A program made the position numbers and the translations under genes. From the NCBI GenBank assembly GCA_030272585.1, contig BSYQ01000003.1:3720001-3784000 (forward strand): 64,000 nucleotides of DNA, read 5' to 3'. Below are positions 28,693-40,003 of this stretch, in pieces. Below the pieces are notes generated by a model. It searched no databases. It was not told the DNA's origin and saw only the letters and a program-made list of their open reading frames with translations. How positions within the stretch are numbered: position 1 is the stretch's first letter; every line of letters begins with the position of its first letter. Source of the DNA: Bryopsis sp. KO-2023. Lineage: Eukaryota; Chlorophyta; Ulvophyceae; Bryopsidales; Bryopsidaceae.

Positions 28693-30502
28693 AAGCTGAT
28701 TTTTGTACGTGGATAGATAGAAAGAAAGAAAATTGGAAAAATCGATCAAGTAGCGCAATGTATAGGAGGCAAATAGATAGGGTGTAAAAAGCTTGAAAAA
28801 AGGTATCAAAAGAATTGTCCCGAATCAACTTTGAACAACAGCCTCCCATTCTCACTATTATTATTCATCCCACTCAATCTTGCCAGATTCCAGGATGCTT
28901 TATCTTCTCCCCCCTCCCCAATTCACTAAATGAATGGAAATAATGAATTGAAGCAACCATTGGTGGTTTGTATCATATGTGATTTGTGCAATCATGGATG
29001 CACTGTGGAAATAATATTCAAGCTTCAAAATCCAGGGAAAATTTGCAGACTCGGAGATTTGTCGACATGGGCAGCCCCTCCCCATCTGGTGTCGAATTTT
29101 GAGAAGGGGGGCAGGGGCTCTGGCGCCATGCAAATCAAAAATTACATGATCTAGAAATACCCAGTACACACCACCACCACCAAACCACACTCACTGAATA
29201 GCAGAGTTCACTTGTACTTTTTGCACTCAAAAATCTCATCATTGGAAAATGTATGCCTCAAAAAATATATATATTGCACTTTTCCTCACTCTTTTTGTTT
29301 TTTTTTTTTCCTCACTTTTCTGTGTGTGTTTTTTTCAAATTCTTTTGCACCATCAAAATACACCACAATAATGCCATATAATGCTGCACAATTTCCTCTC
29401 GGTCCTAACATCCACCTCAATCAATTTTCCCCACCACACGTCAATCCAACATTCTCAAGTCATATGGTCTACTCAGTAGTAACGGTAGATGACCGATTAC
29501 TTTAATAATACCAGAAGCGTTCGTTAAACCCCTCCACCTAGTTTAGGCGATCAAAACCCTGTCGAAAAACGTTTTTTCAAGGAAAGAAAAAAAAACAGTA
29601 CCCATTCTTTTCTTGTCCCCCCATTTCTTTCCAGAAGCGTTCGTTAAACCCCTCCACCTAGTTTAGGCGATCAAAACCCTGTCGAAAAACAGTACCCATT
29701 TTTTTCTTGTCCCCCCCGTTTCTTTTTCCCCAAAATTGAAAAAGACGGAACACATGAAAAAAAACAATGATTCTATAAATGGGTTTGAAAGTAGACCAAG
29801 AAAAAGAAAGCACATTTCTTATTTTCAAAAACCAAAGAAACAAACCCCCCCCATAAAAAATGATGGTATATTTCTAAAAAAGATGTATTAAAGATACCTC
29901 GAAGAAAAAGAGCCAAATCGAAGCCCAGTCTAGTCCAGCCCAGCCCACCCTCAGAAACAAAAAAAGAAAAAGAAAGAAAAATGACCGACTTTTTTTCTTC
30001 TCCCATGAATTGACGCTGCTTTTTTCTTTTCCAGAAAAAAAAATTGGTCAATTAATATATATATTACTCCCAGCACGGGCATCGCAAAAACAATAAAATG
30101 GCCAACCACATATATACTTTATTCAAAGATGTATCTTTTTCTTTTCTTTTTTTTTGTTTAATTTTATCTATTTCAGAGCTGTCAGCTTTCCCATCGCTTT
30201 GACAAAAAAAACAAAATCGAACCAGGCGTACCAGAACCCTCTTGATTCTCAAATGAGCACCCCTTTCTCGAGTTTCCAAAAATCCAAAATTCTTGATAGA
30301 AAGACGTTTCTACTCAGCAGCAGGCTGATCCTTATTTTTCATCGAAGTTGCAGACCTGCAACGCCAGCCAAAAAACAAACTCCGTACACCAAGAAAAATA
30401 AAAAATAAAATAAAAAAAATAAAAAAACACCCAAACAGCCAAACAGTTTGAAAATTTTCAATGCAAAAGATTGTTCTTATTTTTTATTTTTTTTACGAGT
30501 TC
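28693..30502. other. Convergent intergenic region, THOC5 / KH gene
   Basis: 1.8 kb of AT-rich DNA with many A and T homopolymers. Apart from the tandem duplication at 29511-29727, nothing is recognised. It must contain both 3' UTRs. Confidence 0.4.
29511..29727. repeat. Tandem duplication, ~120 bp unit, two copies
   Basis: CCAGAAGCGTTCGTTAAACC at 29511 recurs exactly 120 bp later at 29631. The second copy has lost about 24 bases (the GTTTTTTCAAGGAAAG tract) but is otherwise near identical, so the duplication is recent. It is non-coding. Confidence 0.9.
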
Positions 30503-31748
30503 TCACCCCCAATCGACAGCAATCGAAGCTGCGTACGGAACAAATTCCTTCGGGGGTGGAACGTAATGAAAACTGACGCCATTAACAACTTGGATCTGGG
30601 AGACTCTGCCGCCCCAACACGCTCCCTCTGCCAGAAACTTGTACCGATCGACCGCCGCCTTCATGCAATCGACCGCAGCGCGTTGCGCCTTCCTCGATCC
30701 CTGCTCACCAGAAAAACAAACATTACACGTCCAAGCGAAGCGGAAATTAAAAAAAGCTGAACAAGGGAAGAATCTGACCACCACCACCGATTCGTTCTCC
30801 TTGCACCCAGAACAGTTGCTGAAGCAGAGCTGCTTCCCTTACCTGGATGGTGAACTCCCTGATCGTTCTGACACTCGAATTCGTTCTCTGCGTCTGCGAG
30901 CGGATCGTGGTGCCCGTTTTCCTCTGGATATCCCGAACGGAAGTACCTTTCGGCCCGATCAGAAACCCAGAAACCAGGAGCGTCACCTGAACAGCGCACC
31001 TGGTACAACAATGCGAAAAAACAGGCAGCTCGTCAGATGGGCGCAGAGTTTGGACAAGCAGTGCTGCTTCGTGGCGTTGCTCGATGTCCTACCGATCGTA
31101 AGCGAGCTCGTTTATAGCGAGGATGCCTTGAATCGCGTCTTCCGTGCCTTCCTGATTCTTGCGTGGACCTGCAGGGCGAACGCAGTGCATTCAAAGGAAA
31201 CAAGGAAATTCGACAAAGAAAATGCCAAACATATTCAGTGTATGCTCTGAACTAATCGCCGGCAAAAACATATAATCACCGCTTGGGTGAGTCCAGCGAG
31301 ACGGCAGCTCCGTCTCGGGCTTCTTCACAGGCTTATCCGCAACGGAAATATTGGTTTTCGGCCCCGCGCCGACCTTGTTTATCCCCTCATGCGTGGTCGC
31401 AAGAGGCAAAGTCTCAGTAAAGCTCTTTTCCAAGCGGAGCGCATCCATTTCGGTGGCCATGCCGGCGCTCAAGCTCTCATGCAAGCAATTCTTACATGGC
31501 GACTCCATGTGTCCACCAAGCATCTGCAAAATCGAACTTGCGATGCTTGCCTCCGACTGGAATTCCATCGGGGGTGGATCGAGAGAGTTGACGAACATGG
31601 GCAAGAGCGGCTTCGAGCTCTTCATGGCGGGCTCCCGCCACGGAGCGATGAGGTGGTGCGGGGGGCAATTCTCAAAGTGCCCCATTTCGATTCCTTCGTC
31701 GAGCAAGAAGGGGCTCTGGAAGAGCGAGCTCGCCAGCAGCATTTCCAT
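30503..31748 (-). CDS. KH-domain RNA-binding protein
   Basis: 299 aa from exons 31748-31280, 31168-31093, 30999-30843 and 30700-30503 (900 nt, phases agree). A single type I KH domain runs across the last exons: VQVTLLVSGFLIGPKGTSVR carries the GXXG loop (GPKG) and is followed by DIQRKTGTTIRSQT; the helix AQRAAVDCMKAAVDRYK may close the domain. The N-terminal ~155 residues hold short cysteine/histidine groups (HFENCPPHH, ESPCKNCLHE) that could bind zinc but match no family I recognise. Such proteins usually bind single-stranded RNA in splicing, stability or localisation; the target is unknown. The start is the first ATG in the open frame (31748); an upstream coding exon is possible. Confidence 0.72.
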
Positions 31749-34700
31749 GTTTCTGAAACATTCGACCAAACATTGCGAGGAAAACTAGTGAGGCAGTGGT
31801 GAGCTAGCGCCGCCACCCCGCGACGATTGCAGTTTGCTTTTCACTTCCTTCAGAGCAAGAGCCTCTGGGTGCCAGAACGGCCAAACATCGCAAAGCACTT
31901 ACGCTTCATGCATTCCACAGTCCATTTTTGTCGCTGATCTCAGAACCAACAAGCGATTTTTCTGGAGGCCTCAAAATCTGGTTCGCGCCCCAGAGGTGGT
32001 GTTAGAGAAAGGGACTGGGATGCTGTGAGTAGAGCGTTTCAGGTATTTATTCGAAAACGCAACATGGGTTTCGACCCATTTGCTGGATGCCAGAAATCCA
32101 ACTGACACAGAGGCACTTGATGGAAAAGACAAAGAAGTCCGTTTTGGGTAGGGCCAGCCTGACGTTTCGACACCAGTCATCCTGCATCTCTTGCTTTTCA
32201 CAGTATGATTGTGAAGCACCACCGGAAGGGCCGTTTGAAAAGGCCCACATCGTTTGGAGAGTTTTTTTTTCTTCTTCGACGAACTACACTGAAATATTGA
32301 TCGAGAAATCAATCAATTATTTCAAAAATCACAAAAAGATACTCCCTCTCTACACATCGAAGAGAGCCACATCCACCCGAAGTTTGGTAAGACGGCCCTA
32401 CCAGTGTAACAGGGGCCATATCCAAGAAACCAATCCACAAAACTCACAACCAACAGAGGCAATCAATGTTATGTTCCAAACCTTACGAGTTGCATCATTA
32501 GAGGCCACATTCTCATTGTTTTTTAGAAATTGGGGCTGTGGTGGCTCTGCGTTTGCTGTATTGTCGTTATTATTGCTTGTTGGTTGTTGGTCTTCTATCA
32601 TATTTATTAAAATCATATTCATGATCCAAAAATTTGTTATTCCCTTTTCAAAGAGTTTATCTTTCGATGTTCTAGAACATCAAAAAAACAGATCTGTTTG
32701 TGGCTTCGGTTTGGTTAACCTATGCTAACCCGGGGACAGCAACACACACATTGTCTTGCTACCTGTGCAGACTGCGAATGCGATTTCGAATGCTGAAATG
32801 GGGACTTTGCCCCCCCCCCCCCCCCCCCCTTTTTATTTTGTCGCCATGTGTTCCGTTTTTTGAATAGGCTTCTTGCCTGTTATTATTAGCCTGGCGGAGT
32901 AATGCATATTGAGAGGACGACGAAATCGTTGAATGCTTGATTGAAAACAAGGACCTCGTTTTGCTTGCATTGTAACCTGTGTCGTCCCCGTGTGCTCTTG
33001 ACTTGGCCATAGAATTTAGGAACTCCCTGGATGAGTTGTGATTTTTTACACACACCCCAGGCTCGTTCTGCAAAACGAGTAAGGGCAGCCAAGATGGCAA
33101 AGCATTGCTTTTTGTTATTAAAATTTTTCTCTTCCAGTTTCAATCTCTGTTGGGACTCGGCTGGTGCAGATCCAGCACACCTCCCTTTTCAGGCAAGGAT
33201 CGCATTACTATTGCCATTATTTATCTCACATGATTTAAGTCGCACAGGCTGTATTTATCTGGCTTGGTCTCCTGTCGGAACATAGCAAAACATGCTGGTT
33301 TTTGCTAAAGGACCAATCTGGATCCTCGCCGATGGAGATTCCGTCGAGGCCTCATCAAAACTCGATTTTTTGTTAGATTATCGAGCAGCCGCGCTCCCCT
33401 TTCTCTCCTAGGCGGAGGGGAGCCAGGGGCTGCTAAAAAAAACCACAAAAAGTCCAAAAAAGTCCAGTTGGATGTACTTGCTCACACACAGACATCCTCA
33501 AAGCCCACTCTCCTTCCGCTCCATTTCAGACTCCATCGTCTTGAACCTCTCTGCAAACTTGGGAAAATCAAGCTTCGCAATTCCAAAAAACAATCAACCT
33601 CACTTTCTGATGTTGACATAACATCACCTTCTCACTGAAGCTCTACACTTTTGAAACTAAGAATTGATTCCACTCCATGTTGTTGAAATGTCGAGAAAAC
33701 TGATTACATGCATCTATACATACACGGGATCATGTAAACAGATCTGGACATATTTTTTCACTCTGAATAGAGATAAATTGTCAAATTTTGAACATCTATG
33801 TAAAGCAACGAACGGCGGCTGCTTGCTATATGATTTTTTTTTCTTCAACTTTCCTTTTCTTGTAGATCACCCCCTCCTTATTAAGTTTTCTCTTTTTTCT
33901 TTTTTTTTTTCTCTTTTTTTTTTTTCGAGACCCCTCCCCTGACATCCTGAACTTCGACTCCTCAAGGATTTTTTTTTCCTCAATGTGCATGAAGGATTCC
34001 TTTTCTTTCTTGAAAATTATATGGATAAGCACCCTTCCTATTTGCACAGCCGGTAATAGAACAAAAAAAGAAAAAATAATAAAAAATACGCGAGTAAATG
34101 AATGAAATATGACCTATCCAAAAAAGACGAGACGGCAAAACTTGCCAGCCTCCAATGCATGACCCACATGATTGATTTCGTCAGTGCTCGATTTATCGTC
34201 TATTTTTATCTTCCTTTTTTGCTTTTTTTTTCCTTTTTTAATTGGCCAACAATAATTCTATGAACGAGAACTATACGTACGTCTGCAATTAACTACAGTA
34301 AATGGAATATAAAAAAAGAAAATTAGTAGTTATCCGTGGGAAGAGATTCAGATTCAGATTTGCGACTGAGAATGAGATATATGCTTAATTTCATGAACTC
34401 GGAATATCATGAAACACAACCCACCCCAGCTCACTCGAAATCAAATCCAAATCAAATCCAAAACAAAACAACATTCCCAAACATTAGTCATGTTTTTCCA
34501 TTCCTTCTACCCTTCCGAACCCCATCCTAGACACACACTCTAAAACCATACAATTTTTTTTTCCTCTCTTCTTTTTTTTCTCTCTCTCTCTCCACCAAGC
34601 AACACTACATATCCTTTCCTGAAAAAAAAAAAAAAAGGAGGAGAAAAAAAAACCCCACCCACACAAACACAATCCTTGTGTTTCCGACGATCGATTAAAA

Positions 34701-37215
34701 ATGCAGCCAATTCTGAAGTTCATTTATCTTCACCCATTTCCCCCCCCCTCTATTTTTTTTCATCTTTTTTTTTAAACGTACATGCACGAATGCCACATGA
34801 AATGATCTGTCGTCATATCTTGAAAAAACAAATTTCCAGAAATCCACCCCCCAAAAAATAATTCCCCCACTCCCGTTTCACCCCATTTTTGTTTTCCTCC
34901 ACTCCACTAAGTTTTGAACCCCCAAACCCTGCTACCCACGATAATTCTAAATGATGTGTGCACACTTTCATAATTTTGACCAAATCACCCCCCCCCAAAA
35001 AAAAAAAAGAAAAAAAGAGCAGTTTTTTTTTTCCTCTCTCGGAAAAAAACCCAACCAAACAAGCGCCATGAAGGCTGTCATATATTTCCGAAACATTATC
35101 CAACAGTCAAATTCATCGCTAAGTTTCTTCCCTCCCCCCCCTTCTTCTTTTTTCCCTTTTTCCGTTCAAAGTTAGGTAAACGATTAGTCAAAAATATACT
35201 TTTCCAAGATGTTATGAGATTCACGTTATCAAGACGAAATGAAAAAAAAAAAAAACTGCCCGAAGCGATGTCGCCAAAGAAGCGTGCATTTTTCTTCAAT
35301 CAATATCTCTATCTCTCTCTTTTTCCTTCTTCAAATCATATAGGTGATATCGATCGTCCTCTCGTTCATTCATTACCCACAAAAGATGGCACTACCAAAT
35401 TATGAAAAAAAAAAATCACCAATAAGATATATTGGTGAGGAAAAAAAAAAAAGCAAACTCAAAAGAACAAAAAAAAACAAACAAACAAAAAACCACATAA
35501 AATATCTTCACAAATTGAAAAATCCGGCTTATTCCTCCAAATCCCTAAAAATGATGTAATCTGGCGACGAAATTTAATCTTTTTTTGTTTTCTCTTTTCT
35601 TTTCTTTCCTCACTAAAATTAGAGAGAAAAAAAATCCTTGAGGAAGTCAGGCAAGATATACATACACAAATATCCGTTTTTTCTTTTTTTTTTTCTCTCC
35701 ATTCCAACCAGATCCTGGTGGAATATTGGGATGATGCAACGAACCCACTTTTTGTCACATTCCCAATTGCCAGCAAATTTTCCAACCTTTCCTTCTTTTC
35801 TTTTTTTTTTGGATTGATTTTCTTCAACTTTTTGACGGCACAATATAATAGAAAATTCCCTCGTTCCCTCCATCCATATAAGGAGGTGGTGCGTGTGCAA
35901 GCGTGTTTTGGCTTTCCGTTAATAGTCCTGTTTTGTTGCGCTAATAAGGGAAAAAAAAACAAAAGCCACACTTCCAAAACAGGAGGGAAAAAAACACAAA
36001 ACACGAAGCATCACGCACTAAAAATCCTCAAATCCCTCTTTTCTGAGATGCTCAGAATTTCAAACTCTGACCATCCAACCACTAAAAACCAACGAACCCC
36101 TTCCCTTTCTCCCCCACCCCCCCCAAAAAAAAGAAAAAATATGAAACCCTAACCCACACCATCCTACTCCCTTTTTTTTTTCTTCGCTTTCCCTCGCCTC
36201 AGAAAAAAACCAAAAGAAATGAAAAAAAAATGAAAAAACAAAACGAATCGAAGGGAAGAGGAGATACAACCACTCAATTGATCTCTCCCACCTCCCCTCA
36301 ACACACACTCTCTTTCTCTTTCTGAAATCTGTCAGTGTTGTTTTGGCTTGTTTTGCCTTTTTGCACCCCCCCTTTTTTTTTTCAATTTTTTTGTTCCCTT
36401 ATATAACGACAACTAGAAAACTGACTGGCAAGGCCATATCATCGACCTATCCACTCTTTTTCACTCTTAATTTTCTCAACAGCTTCAACTCTTTCGGATG
36501 TATGTATCGGATCCATTTCATATCTCATCTTCAATTTTTTTTTTCTTCCCTTTTCGTCTCTTTTTTTTTTCGCCCCCTTTTCTTCTTTTTCACCCACCCC
36601 ACCCCCACGAAATCACCAGCTATTTTTATATTCCACTCACATCCATCAGCTGCATTATGCCATTCCATCAAAACACGAAAGATAAGAGGGGACAGGGGGT
36701 TGGGCAGCATTCGTATGTATGCGTTTGATTGAACCTCCCACCTCTCCCTAGTCGATTTTCGATTTATCACTTGCCAGTGCTTCAAAATATGAGAAACAAA
36801 CAAAGAAACGAACTCCCCCCCCCCCCAAAAAAAAAAAAAAAAAAGAAGATAAAAATAAACCACAAAAGTAAAAAAAAAAAAAAAAAGAAAAAAAAAATCC
36901 TCCTCCTCCTCCATCAGGGCATCGACACCGACTTCCCTCTCCCTCCCGCCCAAAAAAAAATCGGCACACATGACCAGGGCAAGATTTTTGTTTAATTTTT
37001 TCTTTTTCCTCTTTCCTTTTTTTTTCTTCTTTTGTTTTAAAAAATGAAACCCAAACCGCACCCTCCCCTCTTGTCTTTCCTTATGAGTTCATGAATTATT
37101 AAGTCCTATCACATTTTCACACGCACGCCTTCTTTTGTTTTCTGTTTTTGTTTTTTCCTTTTCCACCCCCCCCTTTTTTTATGATCGGAACAGGGGAGGT
37201 TGGGTGGTTGGGTAG
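31749..37215. other. Gene-poor, homopolymer-rich region
   Basis: About 5.5 kb with no recognised gene. It holds a C20 run (32810-32829), many A/T tracts of 8-20 bases and (CT)n stretches. Coding-like fragments occur on the plus strand at about 31990-32280 (a frame reading RERDWDAVSRAFQ, and CEAPPEGPFEKAHIVWR after an acceptor-like TTTTCACAG), possibly exons of an unidentified gene facing away from the KH gene; I could not link them into a model. Confidence 0.4.
32810..32829. repeat. Poly(C) tract, 20 bases
   Basis: Uninterrupted C run followed by T5 on the plus strand. Long C/G runs also occur at 27676-27692 and 25715-25775. Length may be affected by sequencing error. Confidence 0.8.
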
Positions 37216-38484
37216 CTACTGCAACCGAAGGTGGCTTGTATCCGAAGCGGAATTCAGACACTTTTCCAGGTACACAGCAGGCACCCCCCATTGAGTCAAG
37301 TATTCATGCATTCTAAAGATTTCTTTCAACACATTTCGAACGTCAGGGACGTGGCATAGATGCTCCAGCAATGGCATGTAGCAGAGCATCAGCTGATGGT
37401 CCCGAGTGTCTCCGATGAACGCTCCACACGGAATCACGTTGTAAGGCTGCAACAGCCCCGAGAATGGCCTATCGTCCAGCAACACCGTTTTCTTCAAATC
37501 TCGCCCCAGCATCGACAGGTCCTTCACATACTCCTGATATTTGGTTTTCACGGTGGAGTGTCTGAACAGCCTGCGGGAGAAAATCTTGTTGTTGGGGTCA
37601 AGACAATCCAGCAGCGGCTCCGCGTAGCTCTGGACGCCGGCGGTGAACACCACGACCTCCGCGAAAGCCGAAACCTTCTCCAGAAATTTGATCACCCCGG
37701 GACGAATCACCACGGTGTGCTCCGTTTCTTGGTCCCCATCCACGCACATCGCCTTGGAGCTCGACAGGAGCCCCAAGTTGATATCCTCTCGAATGTCCGC
37801 TGGCAATTCCTTGCTGGGCTTCGCCATGATTAACGTTCCGTCCAAATCCAAAACGACGGTCAACGGCTTCTCCTCCGCGGTGAACGCCCGTGGAGCCAGA
37901 AGCCATTCTTCAGCAGTTTCTGTTGTTACCTTCCTACTTTCCTCATCAAATCCTACAATACCACCACCACCACCACCTTCTCTTCCAACAGCATTACCAT
38001 CGTCGATCGATTCGCGATTGGTTCGTTCCTTTGCCCAACACTTGGTCGGTGAATCGTCGCTGGATCTCCCAAAATGCGCGCCTATTCCAGACACCCCCAA
38101 ATCCTCCTCCTCGCCGCAGAAATTCGACCCCGATTGTTTCCGCAACTCCACCACTCTCGCTTCCTTTTCCGACACGACCGCGGCTTTCGTCATCTTTCCT
38201 AGACCGCCGGCCCCGTGCCGGCGGCCTCTCTGAAGCACCGCCCCGAAACAGATCACCGTCGTGGCCAACAGCCCCGCCAACCATAATCGGCCTTCCCCGG
38301 AATCGAACACCCCGTTTTTCAAAGTTACGTCGGAAACTCCGACGAGTACTTGGGAGAGGTACCGTGACAATCCCCAGACAGTCAAAACAGTTGCGGGTGC
38401 AGTAATCCACGACACGAAATTGCGCGCCCGCGCAACGCTGGGCGAGAAGAAACCCCCGCGCCTGTCATAGCTCTCAAATTTCAT
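37216..38484 (-). CDS. Membrane-anchored FCP1/SCP-like (HAD) protein phosphatase, intronless
   Basis: Single-exon 422-aa frame from the ATG at 38484; the frame stays open upstream but without another ATG. The C-terminal ~200 residues are an FCP1/CTDSP catalytic domain of the HAD superfamily: LTVVLDLDGTLIMAK (DxDGT, Asp at about 213 and 215) is the nucleophile motif, VVVFTAGVQSYAEPLLDCLD is motif II, and KKTVLLDDRPFSG supplies the third acidic motif. The N-terminal part has two hydrophobic stretches at about 22-50 and 67-85, then a Gly/Ser-rich low-complexity linker. This order (membrane anchor, linker, phosphatase) recalls nuclear-envelope Dullard/CTDNEP1 and TIM50-like proteins; subcellular site is not decidable from sequence. 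It would dephosphorylate Ser/Thr in protein substrates. Confidence 0.82.
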   Translation of the reverse strand: MKFESYDRRGGFFSPSVARARNFVSWITAPATVLTVWGLSRYLSQVLVGVSDVTLKNGVFDSGEGRLWLAGLLATTVICFGAVLQRGRRHGAGGLGKMTKAAVVSEKEARVVELRKQSGSNFCGEEEDLGVSGIGAHFGRSSDDSPTKCWAKERTNRESIDDGNAVGREGGGGGGIVGFDEESRKVTTETAEEWLLAPRAFTAEEKPLTVVLDLDGTLIMAKPSKELPADIREDINLGLLSSSKAMCVDGDQETEHTVVIRPGVIKFLEKVSAFAEVVVFTAGVQSYAEPLLDCLDPNNKIFSRRLFRHSTVKTKYQEYVKDLSMLGRDLKKTVLLDDRPFSGLLQPYNVIPCGAFIGDTRDHQLMLCYMPLLEHLCHVPDVRNVLKEIFRMHEYLTQWGVPAVYLEKCLNSASDTSHLRLQ

Positions 38485-40003
38485 TGTGAAACACGTGGGT
38501 CGAAAAACCGTCCTTCGCTGAGGGCCTGGGTGGGCCCCACGAGAACGATTCACAGACAACTTGGGCAGTCAACCTGCGTCCAGAAACGTAACATACATAT
38601 GAAACCCGGGGGGCTATCCCACAAGCAGGAAACAAAAAACGACTCAAAGCCAATCCACCATCTCTCCAGGTGCGCGCCACATACTCGACAAACGTTTCAA
38701 GACGAACGAACAAAACTGGGAATATTCTGTCTGAATATCTATATACAACCGAGAAGCAAAACAGAACTGGGGGTGGGGGATGCGCTCGGGACATCCACAC
38801 AGACCCCCTCCCCCACCAACATTGAAAAAAGAAAAAGAAAACAGTCTTGCGAGGGTGGTTTCAATAGGCTCGCACGTCCACCAGAGGAAGGCTGCTTACT
38901 TTTTCGAGGATCGCGCGCGAAAAACGCAACTCCTTTCCTACGCTTTTAAAACGGCTCTGAAAACAGTGGGTGCAAGGGAGGGAACGCGAAACGAGACGAA
39001 AATGGCACAAAACTCGCACACCGCTCTGTTTGTCCAGGTGTTGGGAATGCACGGAAAGATTGCATTTATTGAGAGAAAAGCCACTCGTTATCGGACGGGA
39101 CGGGCGTCCAAAAGTGTGGCGAATTATGTGACGCGGGGAAGTACGGTTTCCTTGGACTTCTCCTTGGATTTGTTCGCCACACCTCGGACGTGCCAAGGAT
39201 CCACTCATCCCCCCGCTGAAGACGGCCCTATTCGGTAACCTTTTCCCTAGCCTTTTTTGCATGCTTAATAAACATTTTTTTTGGATTTTTAGTCGCTTAA
39301 TCCACCCGTATTAGAAGAATTCTTTCGTGTTTGTCGAATCAAATTAGCCAACTTTTGTGTATCTCTGTGTAATTTGATGTTTGTTGTTTGTTGTTTGTTT
39401 ACCTCTCTGTGTGTGCGTACTTGATTCAATCAGTGCTGTTAAAATTCAGTCTATCAATGATGAGGTAATGCATGGAAAGCTGCCACTCTTTCTCTGCAGC
39501 AAAGAAGCCTGGGACTCATTTGTCATGAAAGCAATGCTTGCTTCCAGCACAAAAATAACCAGAGTGTCCGAAACAACAACAAAAAGAAAGCCCATGCTTG
39601 CTTTCTTTTCAGGAAAATGAAAAAGCCTGGTCCTCCACCCATTGGATGAATGCACAACCGTTACACACTGCCATGAACCACAGGGCCCCCACGGCTGCAA
39701 ATGAAGGGACTTCTTAATTTCCATCAAGAAAACCCACCAGTTGGGGTCAATTTCACTTTTCTCTCTTTCTCTCCTTTTCCTGCCACACACAACCTCCCAA
39801 CACCACCACCCTTTTTCCTTGCATAAATTTTTCGCAGCATTAGTTGCCCCACGACATGGAGCTTGAAAATGCAATTATTTTCCGTTTTAAATGCATGTGC
39901 GTGGGTTGTCTGTGAGATGCCGCCAATACAGAATAACAGAAACTGTCGGGTTTCTCTTTTTAGCCCCTCCCTCCGTTAAGGATCCCCATCCAGCGAAAAT
40001 CTT
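38485..40003. other. Intergenic region between phosphatase and carrier genes
   Basis: 5' flank of the phosphatase gene and 3' flank of the carrier gene, 1.5 kb. A small plus-strand frame at 39002-39238 (MAQNSHTALFVQ) is open but unsupported. Confidence 0.4.

Noticed and set aside
37890-38405. Plus-strand Pro/Arg/His-rich frames opposite the FCP1-like gene
   Set aside because: Antisense shadows of the phosphatase gene's Gly/Ser linker.
39002-39238. Plus-strand 78-aa frame starting MAQNSHTALFVQVLG
   Set aside because: Open and ATG-started but without recognisable motif; it lies in a GC-richer promoter-like zone where chance frames are common.
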